From contig NZ_CP012673.1 of assembly GCF_002950945.1 (NCBI RefSeq), positions 14,127,501-14,191,500 on the forward strand: 64,000 nt of DNA. The letters are read 5' to 3'. This DNA comes from Sorangium cellulosum. GTDB taxonomy: Bacteria > Myxococcota_A > Polyangia > Polyangiales > Polyangiaceae. The notes under the pieces were generated by a model. That model saw only the letters and a program-made list of their open reading frames with translations, was not told the origin of the DNA and ran no database searches. Of this stretch, positions 25,432-34,089 are shown piece by piece; the first letter of the stretch is position 1; each line of letters opens with the position of its first letter. The position numbers and the translations under genes are program-made.

Positions 25432-26022
25432 GTGTGCCCTGCGTATGATCTGATAAATTTCGGCGACGCTGGATTTGGGGCGAACACGGTGTAGGCGAAA
25501 TCACATGAATCGGGCGCGGCGGGTGACGCCAGGGTACGGGGCTCCACGGAACTCCACGGCGGGCACCAGGTCGGCCGGGCAGACCCGGGTCCGAGTCTGC
25601 GTGCTAGCGTGCTGGAGCAGCCCGGAGCGGAGCGAACGGACGGTCGAGGCTGAACGGGGGCCAAGGGCGGGTAGAGTTCCTGCCCTGCGGACCGGCCCTA
25701 CCGCTGCCGGCGCCCCCTGCCGAGCGCATGCCCCTCTTGACACGGGACGGCATCTCGGATGGCCTCGCAGAGTGGGGTGGCTATGGAGGTAGTTGGAGCG
25801 GTAGCGACGACGCGGGAGACACCTCCGGGCGCTAGCACGAGGTGGCACACAGCCCACATCGCCGCCTGCCTCCAGCTTAGCGGGAGCCTGCTGCTTCTGA
25901 TTTCTCAACTCAATCCTCTATTCTCCGACAGCTTCGCATCACCGGAACGCCAGGAGCCATGAGCCAGATAGGACAAGAAGCAGCATGGGAACCTTCATTC
26001 AATCCTGAGTCAGCGAGACAAA
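25432..26022. other. Non-coding stretch before the AIPR gene
   Basis: About 590 bp without a convincing gene; short frames have no family features. Composition shifts from GC-rich to AT-richer from about 25880 onward, marking the left edge of the low-GC patch. Confidence 0.5.
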
Positions 26023-26077
26023 TTGCCATTTGAATCAACTTAGTTTTATTTTACTAACCAGCAGTTTCTTCCTGCTG
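26023..26077 (+). promoter_or_regulatory. AT-rich promoter candidate and hairpin upstream of the AIPR gene
   Basis: TTGCCA (26023-26028) and TATTTT (26047-26052) are 18 bp apart. CAGCAG (26059-26064) and CTGCTG (26072-26077) then form a 6-bp stem with a 7-nt loop, 17 bp before the AIPR start. The hairpin could be an operator or a leader structure. Confidence 0.35.
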
Positions 26078-26094
26078 CATTGACACCGTTCCTC

Positions 26095-27780
26095 ATGTCA
26101 AAAATCAAAGTCAGCCAAGTCAAGTCCAAGCTACGCAGCATGTTCGAACCACATCTGGATCTTTCGGATGTTTCGACGGATGATCCGGAGCGCGAGCCCA
26201 AAATTCTTACGCGTTGCCTCGCAGCGCTGGCCATTCATCTCGAGTCAGGTTGCTCTCCCGAGGATGCTGCTCGGGCAGTCTGGGATGGCCCCGACGACAA
26301 CGGAATAGATGCCGCCTACTTTGATGCATCTGACTCGCGTGTCTTGTTTGTCCAGTCAAAGTGGATCAATGCAGGAGCTGGCGAGCCGGCCGCCGCAGAC
26401 ATTGGAACATTTCTTAAGGGCGTAAAAGATTCCATCGAGCACGAACACACAGATTTTCATGCACGACTGCAGACCAGGCTTAACGACATCGCGCTTCGCC
26501 TGAACACTCCCGGAACATTTGTCCATACTGTGCTCATATCGACGGGCGCAAGCAAACTCGCAAGGCACGGGCAATCGCGTATTGACAAATTTCTCTATGA
26601 TTTAAACGGAGACGACCCAGAGCCGATCGCTTCGGCTCGAGTATTGGGGCTCTCGGAAGTTTACTCAGGGCTGACTGCGGATTCCAGCCAGGTCGGCGTT
26701 ACCCTTGACGCGATGCTCCTTGAATGGTCCTACATCGCGTCCCCTTATCCCGCTTATTTTGGGATGATTGACGGCGCACAGTTAAAGGGCTGGTGGAAGC
26801 AGCTAGGTAAACGCGCAGTTGCAGCCAATATCCGACATTCCCTCGGTGCCACAGATGTCAACAACGAGATACGCACAACGGCCACCAATACTCCCGAGAG
26901 ATTCTGGTATTTTAACAATGGCATAACGCTGGTGGCCGAGGAGGCGATCAAAGCGCCTGGTAATGCTGCTTCACGCGCTTCCGGAATCTTCTCCTTCCGT
27001 GGTGCCTCGATCGTAAACGGTGCACAGACGGTGAGTTCGCTTGCGAAGGTCGAGAACGACGCAAGCCTCGGCAACGTGCGCGTTCCCATTCGCATAATCT
27101 TATTGAAGTCTGCCCCAGAAGGATTTGGGCATGAAGTTACACGGACTAACAACCTGCAAAACCGTGTCGAATCTCGTGACTTTGTTGCCCAAGACCCGGA
27201 GCAGAAACGCCTTCGCGAAGAGATGGCCATAGAGGGGATCGACTATCAATATGTTCGCAGCGAAGACACGGTGTCCAATGCGACATCTTGTGAACTAATT
27301 GAGCTGACCACTGCGATAGCGTGCGCATCGGGCGACGTGAGCCTCGCGGTTCAAGCCAAAACCGGCATTGGTCGCTTTTTTGCTGACCTGAAGAAAACGC
27401 CGTATAAATCCATATTTAACCCGTCGCTCAGCGGCGCAAAGGCGTTCAATTCTGTCCTAGTGCTCCGAGAGATAGAAGAATGGATCGAATCGAAAAAGCG
27501 ATCCCTCCCGAAGAAGAGTGGCTCCACGTGGGGCGTTCTTGTCCACGGAAACCGCGTCCTAGCAGCCGCTGTATTCAAAAAGCTAGGCACTTTTCCCTTG
27601 ACTCAGCCGATTGTTGAATTTCAGAAATCAGCAACATCGCTCGGCATAGCGAAGCTATGCGAGGATGCGTGTTCCAAGATTGTATCTTGCGTGCAGAAGG
27701 ACTTCTCGGGACGATTTCTAGCCGTTCTGTTTAAGAATCCCACAGAAAGCAAGATGGTTTTTGACGCTGCGACCAGGTGA
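26095..27780 (+). CDS. AIPR family (abortive-infection phage-resistance) protein
   Basis: 561-residue protein of the AIPR family. The family core is clear: FWYFNNGITLVAEE at about 270 and IVNGAQTVSSL at about 305, then TRTNNLQNRVESRDFVAQDP. The N-terminal 150 residues contain NGIDAAYFD (Asp72) and LFVQSKW (Gln87-x-Lys89), which fits a PD-(D/E)XK nuclease-like fold with the Q-x-K variant. Codon use is markedly less GC-rich than in every neighbour, a sign of recent transfer. The ATG at 26095 was chosen over a TTG at 26080; no clear ribosome-binding site exists for either. It is a solitary gene, with no adjacent methylase or partner. Role in phage defence is inferred from the family. Confidence 0.85.
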   Translation: MSKIKVSQVKSKLRSMFEPHLDLSDVSTDDPEREPKILTRCLAALAIHLESGCSPEDAARAVWDGPDDNGIDAAYFDASDSRVLFVQSKWINAGAGEPAAADIGTFLKGVKDSIEHEHTDFHARLQTRLNDIALRLNTPGTFVHTVLISTGASKLARHGQSRIDKFLYDLNGDDPEPIASARVLGLSEVYSGLTADSSQVGVTLDAMLLEWSYIASPYPAYFGMIDGAQLKGWWKQLGKRAVAANIRHSLGATDVNNEIRTTATNTPERFWYFNNGITLVAEEAIKAPGNAASRASGIFSFRGASIVNGAQTVSSLAKVENDASLGNVRVPIRIILLKSAPEGFGHEVTRTNNLQNRVESRDFVAQDPEQKRLREEMAIEGIDYQYVRSEDTVSNATSCELIELTTAIACASGDVSLAVQAKTGIGRFFADLKKTPYKSIFNPSLSGAKAFNSVLVLREIEEWIESKKRSLPKKSGSTWGVLVHGNRVLAAAVFKKLGTFPLTQPIVEFQKSATSLGIAKLCEDACSKIVSCVQKDFSGRFLAVLFKNPTESKMVFDAATR

Positions 27781-28172
27781 ACGGTGTTGCCATCGACTCC
27801 GGTCTCGCCGCCGCATCGAACTGGGTCGTGGCGACGTACCTCGCTGCTTTACGATACGTGCGACCGATCCTTCGGCCCCCCCCCACGTATACCCACAGCG
27901 GAACACCTGTGGAGCCGCTCGCCGGGAGCACGTTTCACCGGGATCGGCGCCACCTCCGGAGCCAGAGTTCGAGCGCGGCGCGCGCGATGCGGAGCCGGCT
28001 GATCGCGCTGTGTGGGCTCATCCCGTGCCGCCGCGCGTACCCGGAGAGCGTCTCCGGGCTGTCGACAACCAGGAGGATCTCCTGATGCACCGGCTTGAGC
28101 CTGCCGATTGCCGCGAGCAGGTCGCGCGCCTCCAGCTGGGCCTCCAGGCTCGGACCAACGACCCCGCGCAGC

Positions 28173-28188
28173 CGGCCGAGCGGCCGAG
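28173..28188. repeat. 8-bp tandem duplication causing the sigma-factor frameshift
   Basis: CGGCCGAG occurs twice in tandem (28173-28180 and 28181-28188). Deleting one copy restores the reading frame of the sigma factor on the minus strand, so this is the likely inactivating lesion. Confidence 0.9.
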
Positions 28189-28231
28189 CGGCTGCGCGTC
28201 GAGGATGACACGGCGCACGTACGCGCTGTCG

Positions 28232-28261
28232 AAGTAGTGGCCTGCCAAGTAGTGGCCTGCC
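28232..28261. repeat. 15-bp tandem duplication in the sigma pseudogene
   Basis: AAGTAGTGGCCTGCC is repeated exactly at 28232-28246 and 28247-28261; it is in frame and adds five residues between sigma regions 2 and 4. Confidence 0.92.
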
Positions 28262-28458
28262 TGCCTCCAGGCGATACCGTGCAGCCACTTCCGAAGCGCG
28301 TCTCGGGGCTTTTCCCTCGGATCGGGCCGGTACTTGCCGCGCCTCACGGCGTTCCAGGCAGCGATGAATACTGCCTGCTCGACATCGGCGCGGTCGCGCT
28401 TCGGGATGCTCTTCAGCGTGGCGAGGACAAGGCCGCGTTCGGCAAGGATCGCCTTCAC

Positions 28459-28772
28459 CGTCGGTCGCCTTCGAGGTGTCTCGCGGCAGGCGGGCCCTTA
28501 GCCCCCTTCCGCCGCTTGCTCACCCGGCCCTCCTGGGTTCAGCCGGTCTGGCCGGCTTTGAAGACCTGCCAGGATCGGCTGGCGCCCAGGGCGGACGGCG
28601 ATTAGAGCAATATGTCAATGAGACGGGTCATGTCCCGGTGTCCCAGCCCGTAAGGCTACTGCTGAAATTCTCCGCGAAAACGGCTTTGACATCGCCGCCC
28701 CTCGCCCGATACTCTGAGCGGCACCCACGATACCGTTCAACCCTGGGTAGTTGCGCGTTCCGAGGTATTCCC
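28459..28772. other. Gap between the sigma pseudogene and the GrpB gene
   Basis: Apart from the possible lost N-terminus of the sigma factor (28459-28523, minus strand), I see no gene, repeat or clear promoter in these 314 bp. Confidence 0.45.
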
Positions 28773-29309
28773 ATGACGGAAAACGAGTCCTTGGAGCGTG
28801 CAATCCACGAAGAGGTGGCGCTCGTCCCGTACGACCCGCAGTGGCCGGCGTTGTTCGCCGCCGAACGCGCGCGCCTGCTGACCCTGTTCCCGTCCCAGCT
28901 GCTCGATGTGCAGCACTTCGGGAGCACGGCCATCCCCGGCATGCCCGCCAAGCCCATCATCGATCTCCTGGCCGGGGTCGAGTCCATGTCGGTCGCGGAC
29001 GCGCTCGTCGCCCCGCTGCTCGACTCGGCCTACACGACGTCCGCCGAGTTCAACGCCACCCTGACGGATCGCCGCTGGTTCATGCGCTGGTCGGCGGGCC
29101 GGCGCACTCACCATCTGCACGTCGTCGTCCTCGATGGTGCCGAGTGGCGCCGCCGGTTGCGCTTCCGCGATGAGCTTCGCTCCAACGCAGAGCTCGCGCA
29201 GCGCTACGCTCTTCTCAAGCAGGAGCTGGCGACCCAGCACCGCGCGGACAGGGAGGCGTATACATACGCCAAGACGGAGTTCGTCCTCTCCGTGGTGGGA
29301 GACGTATAA
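28773..29309 (+). CDS. GrpB family nucleotidyltransferase-fold protein
   Basis: 178-residue protein of the GrpB/UPF0157 family. The signatures are VPYDPQWPALFAAERARL, VQHFGSTAIPGMPAKPIIDLL (the G-S-T-A nucleotidyltransferase-like motif) and a C-terminal YTYAKTEFVLSVV. The ATG at 28773 has a GAGG element ten bases upstream. The family is thought to adopt a nucleotidyltransferase fold; the substrate is not established. It stands alone between accessory DNA and a GST gene. Confidence 0.92.
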   Translation: MTENESLERAIHEEVALVPYDPQWPALFAAERARLLTLFPSQLLDVQHFGSTAIPGMPAKPIIDLLAGVESMSVADALVAPLLDSAYTTSAEFNATLTDRRWFMRWSAGRRTHHLHVVVLDGAEWRRRLRFRDELRSNAELAQRYALLKQELATQHRADREAYTYAKTEFVLSVVGDV

Positions 29310-29409
29310 CCCGGTCCACCGAGCGGACACGCCACCGGCCAAGCCTCGGCTGCGGCGCCGCCCCTGGCGTGTCGCCGCAGCCTCCGCCCGCCTCACGCCG
29401 CCAGCGCAA

Positions 29410-30174
29410 TCACGCCGCCGGCGCGGCCGTCCTGAAGGCGCGATACAGCTCGTCGCGCCACGCGATCACGTCGGCGTAGCGCTCGCGCAGCTCGGGATCG
29501 GTGAAGCACCGCCGGCTGGCGTCGCCGAGCTTCAGCTCTGCCGGCGGCCCCCCGAACACGAGCGCCTGGGCCGCCGCGATATCGGCGAACGTGAGCTGCC
29601 CGAAGAGCGTCCTCGCCGCCCCTCCGGAGGGCGCCTTCGCCAGCGCCGCGCGGATCTCCTCCAGCACCTCGACCTGCGTCTGCCGGTGCATCTCCCCGTC
29701 GGCCTTGTGCCCGCCGTACTTCCGGATCGTGCGCCCGACGCCCATCCGCCCGATCCGCGACGCGAGGGGACCGAGCGCGCGGCGGAGCGGCGGCGGCGCC
29801 ATCTCGGCGAGCGCCTCGTCGTCGGACAACATGCGGACCAGCGAGCGGGCGCGCCCGGCGGCGAGCGCGCGCTCCGACAGATCCACGAAACGCGCGATCG
29901 CGGCCTCGTGCTCGGCGGGGAACAGCGTCGGACCGGCGCCCTGCCCGTCGGCCCAGCGCGCGATGTTCGCCGAGTCCTCGATGACGCGCCCGTCGCCCGT
30001 GGTGAGCACCGGCACGCTGACGCGCCCCGTGAGCCGGCGGACCTTCACCCGGAGCGCGGGCTCGCCGATCAGCGGCAGGTAGTGGCGAAAGGTGTACGGC
30101 ACGCGCCGGACGTCGAGCGCCCAGCGTGCCTTCTCCGTCCATGGCGAGAACACGAGTCCCAGCAGCTCGGTCAT
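29410..30174 (-). CDS. Glutathione S-transferase family protein
   Basis: 254-residue GST-fold protein. The thioredoxin-like N-terminal domain has SPWTEKARWALDVR (10-23), the cis-Pro SVPVLTT and the glutathione-binding EDSANIARWAD. A long insertion (about 100-170) and a C-terminal helical domain follow. It belongs to the group with S-P-W-S/T-E-K-A-R, in which a Ser rather than Tyr may activate glutathione. Not closely related to the GST at 16490. Substrate unknown. Confidence 0.85.
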   Translation of the reverse strand: MTELLGLVFSPWTEKARWALDVRRVPYTFRHYLPLIGEPALRVKVRRLTGRVSVPVLTTGDGRVIEDSANIARWADGQGAGPTLFPAEHEAAIARFVDLSERALAAGRARSLVRMLSDDEALAEMAPPPLRRALGPLASRIGRMGVGRTIRKYGGHKADGEMHRQTQVEVLEEIRAALAKAPSGGAARTLFGQLTFADIAAAQALVFGGPPAELKLGDASRRCFTDPELRERYADVIAWRDELYRAFRTAAPAA

Positions 30175-30387
30175 GATGTGCGCAGCCTACCATCCGCGGA
30201 GGCACGTCACGGAGGAGAAGGCGGCGGGGGCCGACGATCATGCCTCCTCCTCGCTGTCGGAGCGACCTCGGCGAGGCGCCCGTGTGGGGCGCGCCGATGG
30301 GCGTGCTGCGGGTCCATCCGACCCAGCCGCCCGTCGCGCGGCCGGCGCCTTGACGCGCCGTCGCGCGGCCGGCGTAGAATCGCCCGG

Positions 30388-31497
30388 ATGCTCGCCGTGC
30401 ACTGCCCGCGCTGCGGGCGCCCTGCGCCGGTGTCCCTCGCCAGCCCGGATCTCATGGCCTGCGCGGCGTGCCATTACCGCGGTCCGCCGCCCGCCGACGC
30501 GTCTCATGGCCTGCGCGCCGCGGCGCACGTGCTGTTCCAGACCGACGTCCGCCGCCGCCAGCTCTCCGAGGCGCTGCGGCGGACGCTGGCCACGGCGTCG
30601 CGGCGGCACGCGCGGCTGCTCGTCGTGTTCGCGCTCGCGGCGGTGCCCGTCACCGGGTTCTGCGCGGTCATGCTCCTGGGGATGTGGGTCAGCCCCAACA
30701 CCGAGGGCAACCTCGTCATGGGCGCGATGACGGTGGCGGCGTGGCTCGGCACCGTCGGCACCGGCGCGGCCGTGCTCGCGTTCGTGCGCCGCCGGCAGCG
30801 GCGGATCGAGGAGGCGTGCGCCGCGCGCCCCCCCGCCGCCCCGGGCGAGCCGGCCGCGTGCCACGTGTGCGGCGCCCCGCTCGACGGCGGCGACGGCGGC
30901 GGTGGCGTGATCGCGCGCTGCGGCTTCTGCGCCGCCGACAACCTCGTCGCGCCGGCCGTCCTGGAGCGCGCGCGCGCCCGCCAGGTCGTCCTCCTGCGGT
31001 CGTTCGAGCAGGCCGTCAGCGCCGAGCTCGCCGCCTTCAGCCGGGCGACGTCCGGCGCCGCCGCGGCGGTCGTGGCGATCGCGCTGGCGGTCCCGGCCGC
31101 CGTGGTCGTCATCGCCATGATCGTCGTGATCACGGCGGAGTCGAGGCGCGTGCCGGCGGACGTGACCGTGCGCTACGTGGTCGTCGGCACGCCGGTTGGA
31201 CAGTGTGTCGGGAAAATTGCGGTGCGAAAGGACGGAAGCACGGTGGTGCTTTTCAGCTCGTTCCGGCGCGATGAGCTGCCCGAGGAGCAGTTGATCGCGC
31301 CGGGGTCTCCGATCGAGGACCTGGCGCCGGGCTCCTTCGTCGGCCGCGCCGTGACGTCCACGCGGGGCGCCGGCGTGGTCGTCGAGGTGTTCTCGTCGCC
31401 GCTCACGGGCAACACCGCCGAGGTCCGTCGCGACGATGGGACCTCGTTCAACAGCAGCATCGCCGGGCTGTGCCTGGATGCCCGGCCGGCGAGGTAA
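30388..31497 (+). CDS. Membrane protein with two zinc-ribbon motifs
   Basis: 369-residue membrane protein of unknown function. A first zinc ribbon is formed by Cys6/Cys9 and Cys25/Cys28, followed by two transmembrane segments (about 77-99 and 108-133). A second zinc ribbon follows (Cys158/Cys161 and Cys178/Cys181), then a third hydrophobic segment (about 225-250). The C-terminal 110 residues are a beta-rich, probably extracytoplasmic domain. The ATG at 30388 starts just before the first Cys pair; the much longer upstream frame is antisense to the GST gene. Repeated Cys4 ribbons suggest a structural or nucleic-acid/protein-binding role. Confidence 0.72.
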   Translation: MLAVHCPRCGRPAPVSLASPDLMACAACHYRGPPPADASHGLRAAAHVLFQTDVRRRQLSEALRRTLATASRRHARLLVVFALAAVPVTGFCAVMLLGMWVSPNTEGNLVMGAMTVAAWLGTVGTGAAVLAFVRRRQRRIEEACAARPPAAPGEPAACHVCGAPLDGGDGGGGVIARCGFCAADNLVAPAVLERARARQVVLLRSFEQAVSAELAAFSRATSGAAAAVVAIALAVPAAVVVIAMIVVITAESRRVPADVTVRYVVVGTPVGQCVGKIAVRKDGSTVVLFSSFRRDELPEEQLIAPGSPIEDLAPGSFVGRAVTSTRGAGVVVEVFSSPLTGNTAEVRRDDGTSFNSSIAGLCLDARPAR

Positions 31498-31547
31498 GCG
31501 CCTGCGAGGGCACGCGGGAAAGCCCCGCGCCGGATAACGCGCGCGGC

Positions 31548-31613
31548 GCGAGGGCTTGCGGCGTGCGAGGGCTTGCGGACGCGCGAGGGCTTGCGGACGC
31601 GCGCGAGCTTGCG
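31548..31613. repeat. 13-bp direct repeat array in a non-coding gap
   Basis: GCGAGGGCTTGCG occurs at 31548-31560, 31565-31577 and 31583-31595, with a shortened copy at 31603-31613. Spacing is 17, 18 and 20 bp. The array lies in a 447-bp gap (31498-31944) that holds no gene I can support. Confidence 0.75.
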
Positions 31614-31944
31614 AACGCGCGCGTCTTTCGGTCTGGCGCAGCAGGGGCGTTGCTCCTCTTTCCAGGCATTGGTCGCCCTTCCGAGAGGACCACACCTCCG
31701 AGTCCCACGGTGGATATCCTGCGGCGTGGGAGAGCCCGGACTCGATCGTTCGATTCGTGCTTCCCTCCCGGGCGCGCGCCCGCGTCGCCGTACACGCTGG
31801 TGCAGGCGGGCTCTTGGCTCGGCGACTCACAGCGGAAACAGACGCACATGGGGACGCTCGCCAAAAGGCCAGAAGTTACTTGTTTCGCGCCGGCGCCCTC
31901 CACGTATAGTGGACGGCGTTGGTATCTACCCACGTGGAGACAAG

Positions 31945-33468
31945 ATGAGCCAAGGCGGCTGGGGCGGAGGGGCAGGCGGCGGTCAGGGCGGCGGCGCGGG
32001 TGCGCCTCCTGGCGGTGGCGGTTTCGGGCAACCTCCTGGCGGTGGTGGTTACGGGCAGCCTCCGGGCGGCGCGGGCGCGCCTCCTGGCGGCGGTGGCTAC
32101 GGGCAGCCCCCTGGCGGCGGCTACGGGCAACCCCCGGGCGGAGGCGGCTACGGACAGCCTCCTGGGGGTGCAGGCGCGCCTCCCGGCGGCGGCTATGGCC
32201 AGCCGCCCGGCGGAGGCGGCTACGGGCCGCCCCCGGGCGGAGGCGGCTTCGGCCAACCGGGCGCGCCGCCCGGCGGCGGCTACGGGCAACCTCCCGGCGG
32301 CGCGGGCGCGCCTCCCGGAGGCGGCTTCGGCCAGCCGCCCGGCGGCGGCTACGGCCAACCTCCCGGCGGTGGCTTCGGCCAACCGGGCGCACCTCCCGGC
32401 GGCGGCTACGGGCAACCGCCCGGCGGCGCGGGCGCGCCTCCCGGCGGCGGCTACGGGCAACCTGCTGGCGGCGCGGGCGCACCTCCCGGCGGCGGCTACG
32501 GGCAACCTCCTGGCGGCGCGGGCGCGCCTCCCGGCGGAGGCGGCTACGGGCCGCCCCCGGGCGGAGGCGGCTTCGGATCACCCCCGGGCGCCGGCGGCTA
32601 CGGGCCGCCTCCCGGCCCGCCCCCTGGCGGCGGTGGCGGCTGGGGCCAGCCGCCCGGAGGTGGAGGCGGCGGCTGGGGCCAGCCGCCGGGTGGGGGCGGT
32701 TATGGGCAGCCCCCCGGCGGCGGCAGCTACGGGCCGCCCGGTTACGGCCAGCCGCCGGGCGGCGGGCCCGCTGGCTATCCGCCGGGCTACGGGGCGGGCG
32801 CGGGCAGCCCCTCGTCCTGGGGAGCGAGCGAGGCGGCGTCCTTCGCCTGGGAGCACGTCAAGCGCGACCCGGTGACCCTCATCGCCGCCGTGTTCGTCGT
32901 CGGGTTCATCGCGGGCATCCCGGGCGGCATCGGCGGAGGCATCCAGTCGGCCCTCGCGCAGGACGCTCCCAGCCTGGGGTCGGCCGTCCAGAGCGGCATG
33001 CAGCTGTTCGGCATGATCATCAGCAGCTACCTGATGGGGGGCCTCTACAGCTTCGCCCTGAAGGTCGCCCGCGGACAGCCGTACGCATTCAATGACATCT
33101 TCAACGGCGGGCGGTGGTTCCTCTCCATCCTCGGCGCCCAGCTGCTCATGTACCTGGCCGTCGGCATCGGCTTCGTCCTCCTCATCGTCCCCGGCATCAT
33201 CGCCGCCCTCGGCCTGAGCATGACGCTCCCGCTCATCGTCGACAGGAACCTGGGCGCCGTCGACGCGCTCAAGGAGAGCTGGCGGATCACGACTGGCCAC
33301 AAGGGCGGCCTGTTCGCCTACTTCGCGCTCGTCGCCGCGATCGTCCTCGTGGGCGTGATCGCCTGCTGCGTCGGCGTGTTCGTGGCGTACCCGGTCGCCC
33401 TCCTCGGGCAGGTGTTCATCTACCTCCGCCTGACAGGCCAGCCGATCGCGATGGTCACCCCGAAGTGA
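31945..33468 (+). CDS. Membrane protein with a long Gly/Pro/Tyr-rich repeat arm
   Basis: 507-residue protein. Residues 1-285 are a low-complexity arm built from GGGYGQPPGGAGAPP-type units with Gly, Pro, Tyr, Phe and Gln. The remaining 215 residues form a membrane domain with about five or six hydrophobic segments (VTLIAAVFVVGFIAG, GMQLFGMIISSYLMGGLY, MYLAVGIGFVLLIVPGII, YFALVAAIVLVGVIACCVG). The membrane part resembles DUF975-type or glycerophosphodiesterase-associated membrane domains. The ATG at 31945 follows GGAGACAAG. The arm is probably disordered and cytoplasmic; prion-like or phase-separating behaviour is an inference. Confidence 0.82.
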   Translation: MSQGGWGGGAGGGQGGGAGAPPGGGGFGQPPGGGGYGQPPGGAGAPPGGGGYGQPPGGGYGQPPGGGGYGQPPGGAGAPPGGGYGQPPGGGGYGPPPGGGGFGQPGAPPGGGYGQPPGGAGAPPGGGFGQPPGGGYGQPPGGGFGQPGAPPGGGYGQPPGGAGAPPGGGYGQPAGGAGAPPGGGYGQPPGGAGAPPGGGGYGPPPGGGGFGSPPGAGGYGPPPGPPPGGGGGWGQPPGGGGGGWGQPPGGGGYGQPPGGGSYGPPGYGQPPGGGPAGYPPGYGAGAGSPSSWGASEAASFAWEHVKRDPVTLIAAVFVVGFIAGIPGGIGGGIQSALAQDAPSLGSAVQSGMQLFGMIISSYLMGGLYSFALKVARGQPYAFNDIFNGGRWFLSILGAQLLMYLAVGIGFVLLIVPGIIAALGLSMTLPLIVDRNLGAVDALKESWRITTGHKGGLFAYFALVAAIVLVGVIACCVGVFVAYPVALLGQVFIYLRLTGQPIAMVTPK

Positions 33469-34089
33469 CCCACCGGGCGGGAACAACACCTCTCTCGTTC
33501 TCCCGTTCTCGCCGCCCCGCCTCCCTGCTCGCTTCCGACCACCCCCCGTGACCGGCCCCCGGCCGCTCGTGCCGGCGGCCCGGTAAACAGACCCGGCTGA
33601 CCGGAACGCCGGCGGCGCCGAGGCACAGGCGCGGACGGCGCGCCCTCTCCCGCGATTGCGCCCCGCGCTTCCGCCCCGCGCCGAGGCGGCTCACCCCTTC
33701 GCGGCGTCGTCCCACGCCGCGCTCCTCGCCCGCTCCCGTTCGTCTCGCCCCGCCGACGTCCAGCGCCGAGATCCCCGCGCGACACACGGCGTGCGCCGGA
33801 CTCCGGCCGATCCATACGCCGCTTCGCGTACCGCGACAGGCCCGATCCCGGCGAAGAGACAAAGCGCCTCTGATCGGATTGCGGGCCTCAACACCGCATG
33901 TTAATCGCTGTCTTCTCAAGGACTCCCGCGCAGCGCGGCGCGGACCGGGTGGGGACATCGAACATCGCACGTCGGGCGGGCTCCCCTCGGGGCGCCCGGC
34001 CTGCACGCGTCGTCGCGCACGGCCCGCTCGCTCGCGAGCCCTCCCGCTCGCGCCGCCCGCTGCTCGTCCAGACCGGAACGGAGCAAGAT
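33469..34089. other. Non-coding region upstream of the epimerase gene
   Basis: 620 bp with only Arg/Pro-rich shadow frames. I see no repeat array, RNA gene or clear promoter. The last 60 bp before 34090 include GGAGCAAGAT, the ribosome-binding site of the epimerase gene. Confidence 0.45.

Larger units (their letters stand above)
27935..28458 (-). pseudogene. Sigma-70-like (ECF-type) factor disrupted by an 8-bp duplication
   Basis: The N-terminal half (from GTG 28458) reads RADVEQAVFIAAWNAVRRGK, sigma region 2. The C-terminal half in another frame reads VHQEILLVVDSPETLSGYAR and SPHSAISRLRIARAALELWL, sigma region 4. The frames meet at a tandem CGGCCGAG duplication (28173-28188). Removing one 8-bp copy joins them exactly as PLGRLRGVVGPSLEAQL. 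A second, in-frame 15-bp duplication (28232-28261) doubles AGHYL/AGHYF. A third frame upstream encodes SKRRKGAKGPPAARHLEGD from a GTG at 28523 and may be the original N-terminus, implying another indel. The intact protein resembled myxobacterial ECF factors. Confidence 0.82.

Noticed and set aside
25475..25792. Small Arg-rich gene between the terminator and the AIPR gene
   Set aside because: No domain, no ribosome-binding site and competing frames on both strands.
27935..28458. Two separate overlapping genes on the minus strand
   Set aside because: Each frame holds only half of a sigma factor and removal of one 8-bp tandem copy joins them perfectly, so it is one broken gene.
31573..31944. 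N-terminal extension of the Gly-rich membrane protein
   Set aside because: The frame is open upstream but translates the 13-bp repeats; the ATG at 31945 has a ribosome-binding site and starts the protein proper.
33469..34089. Minus-strand gene upstream of the epimerase
   Set aside because: Composition is Arg/Gly-rich without any motif; it appears to be a GC-driven open frame.
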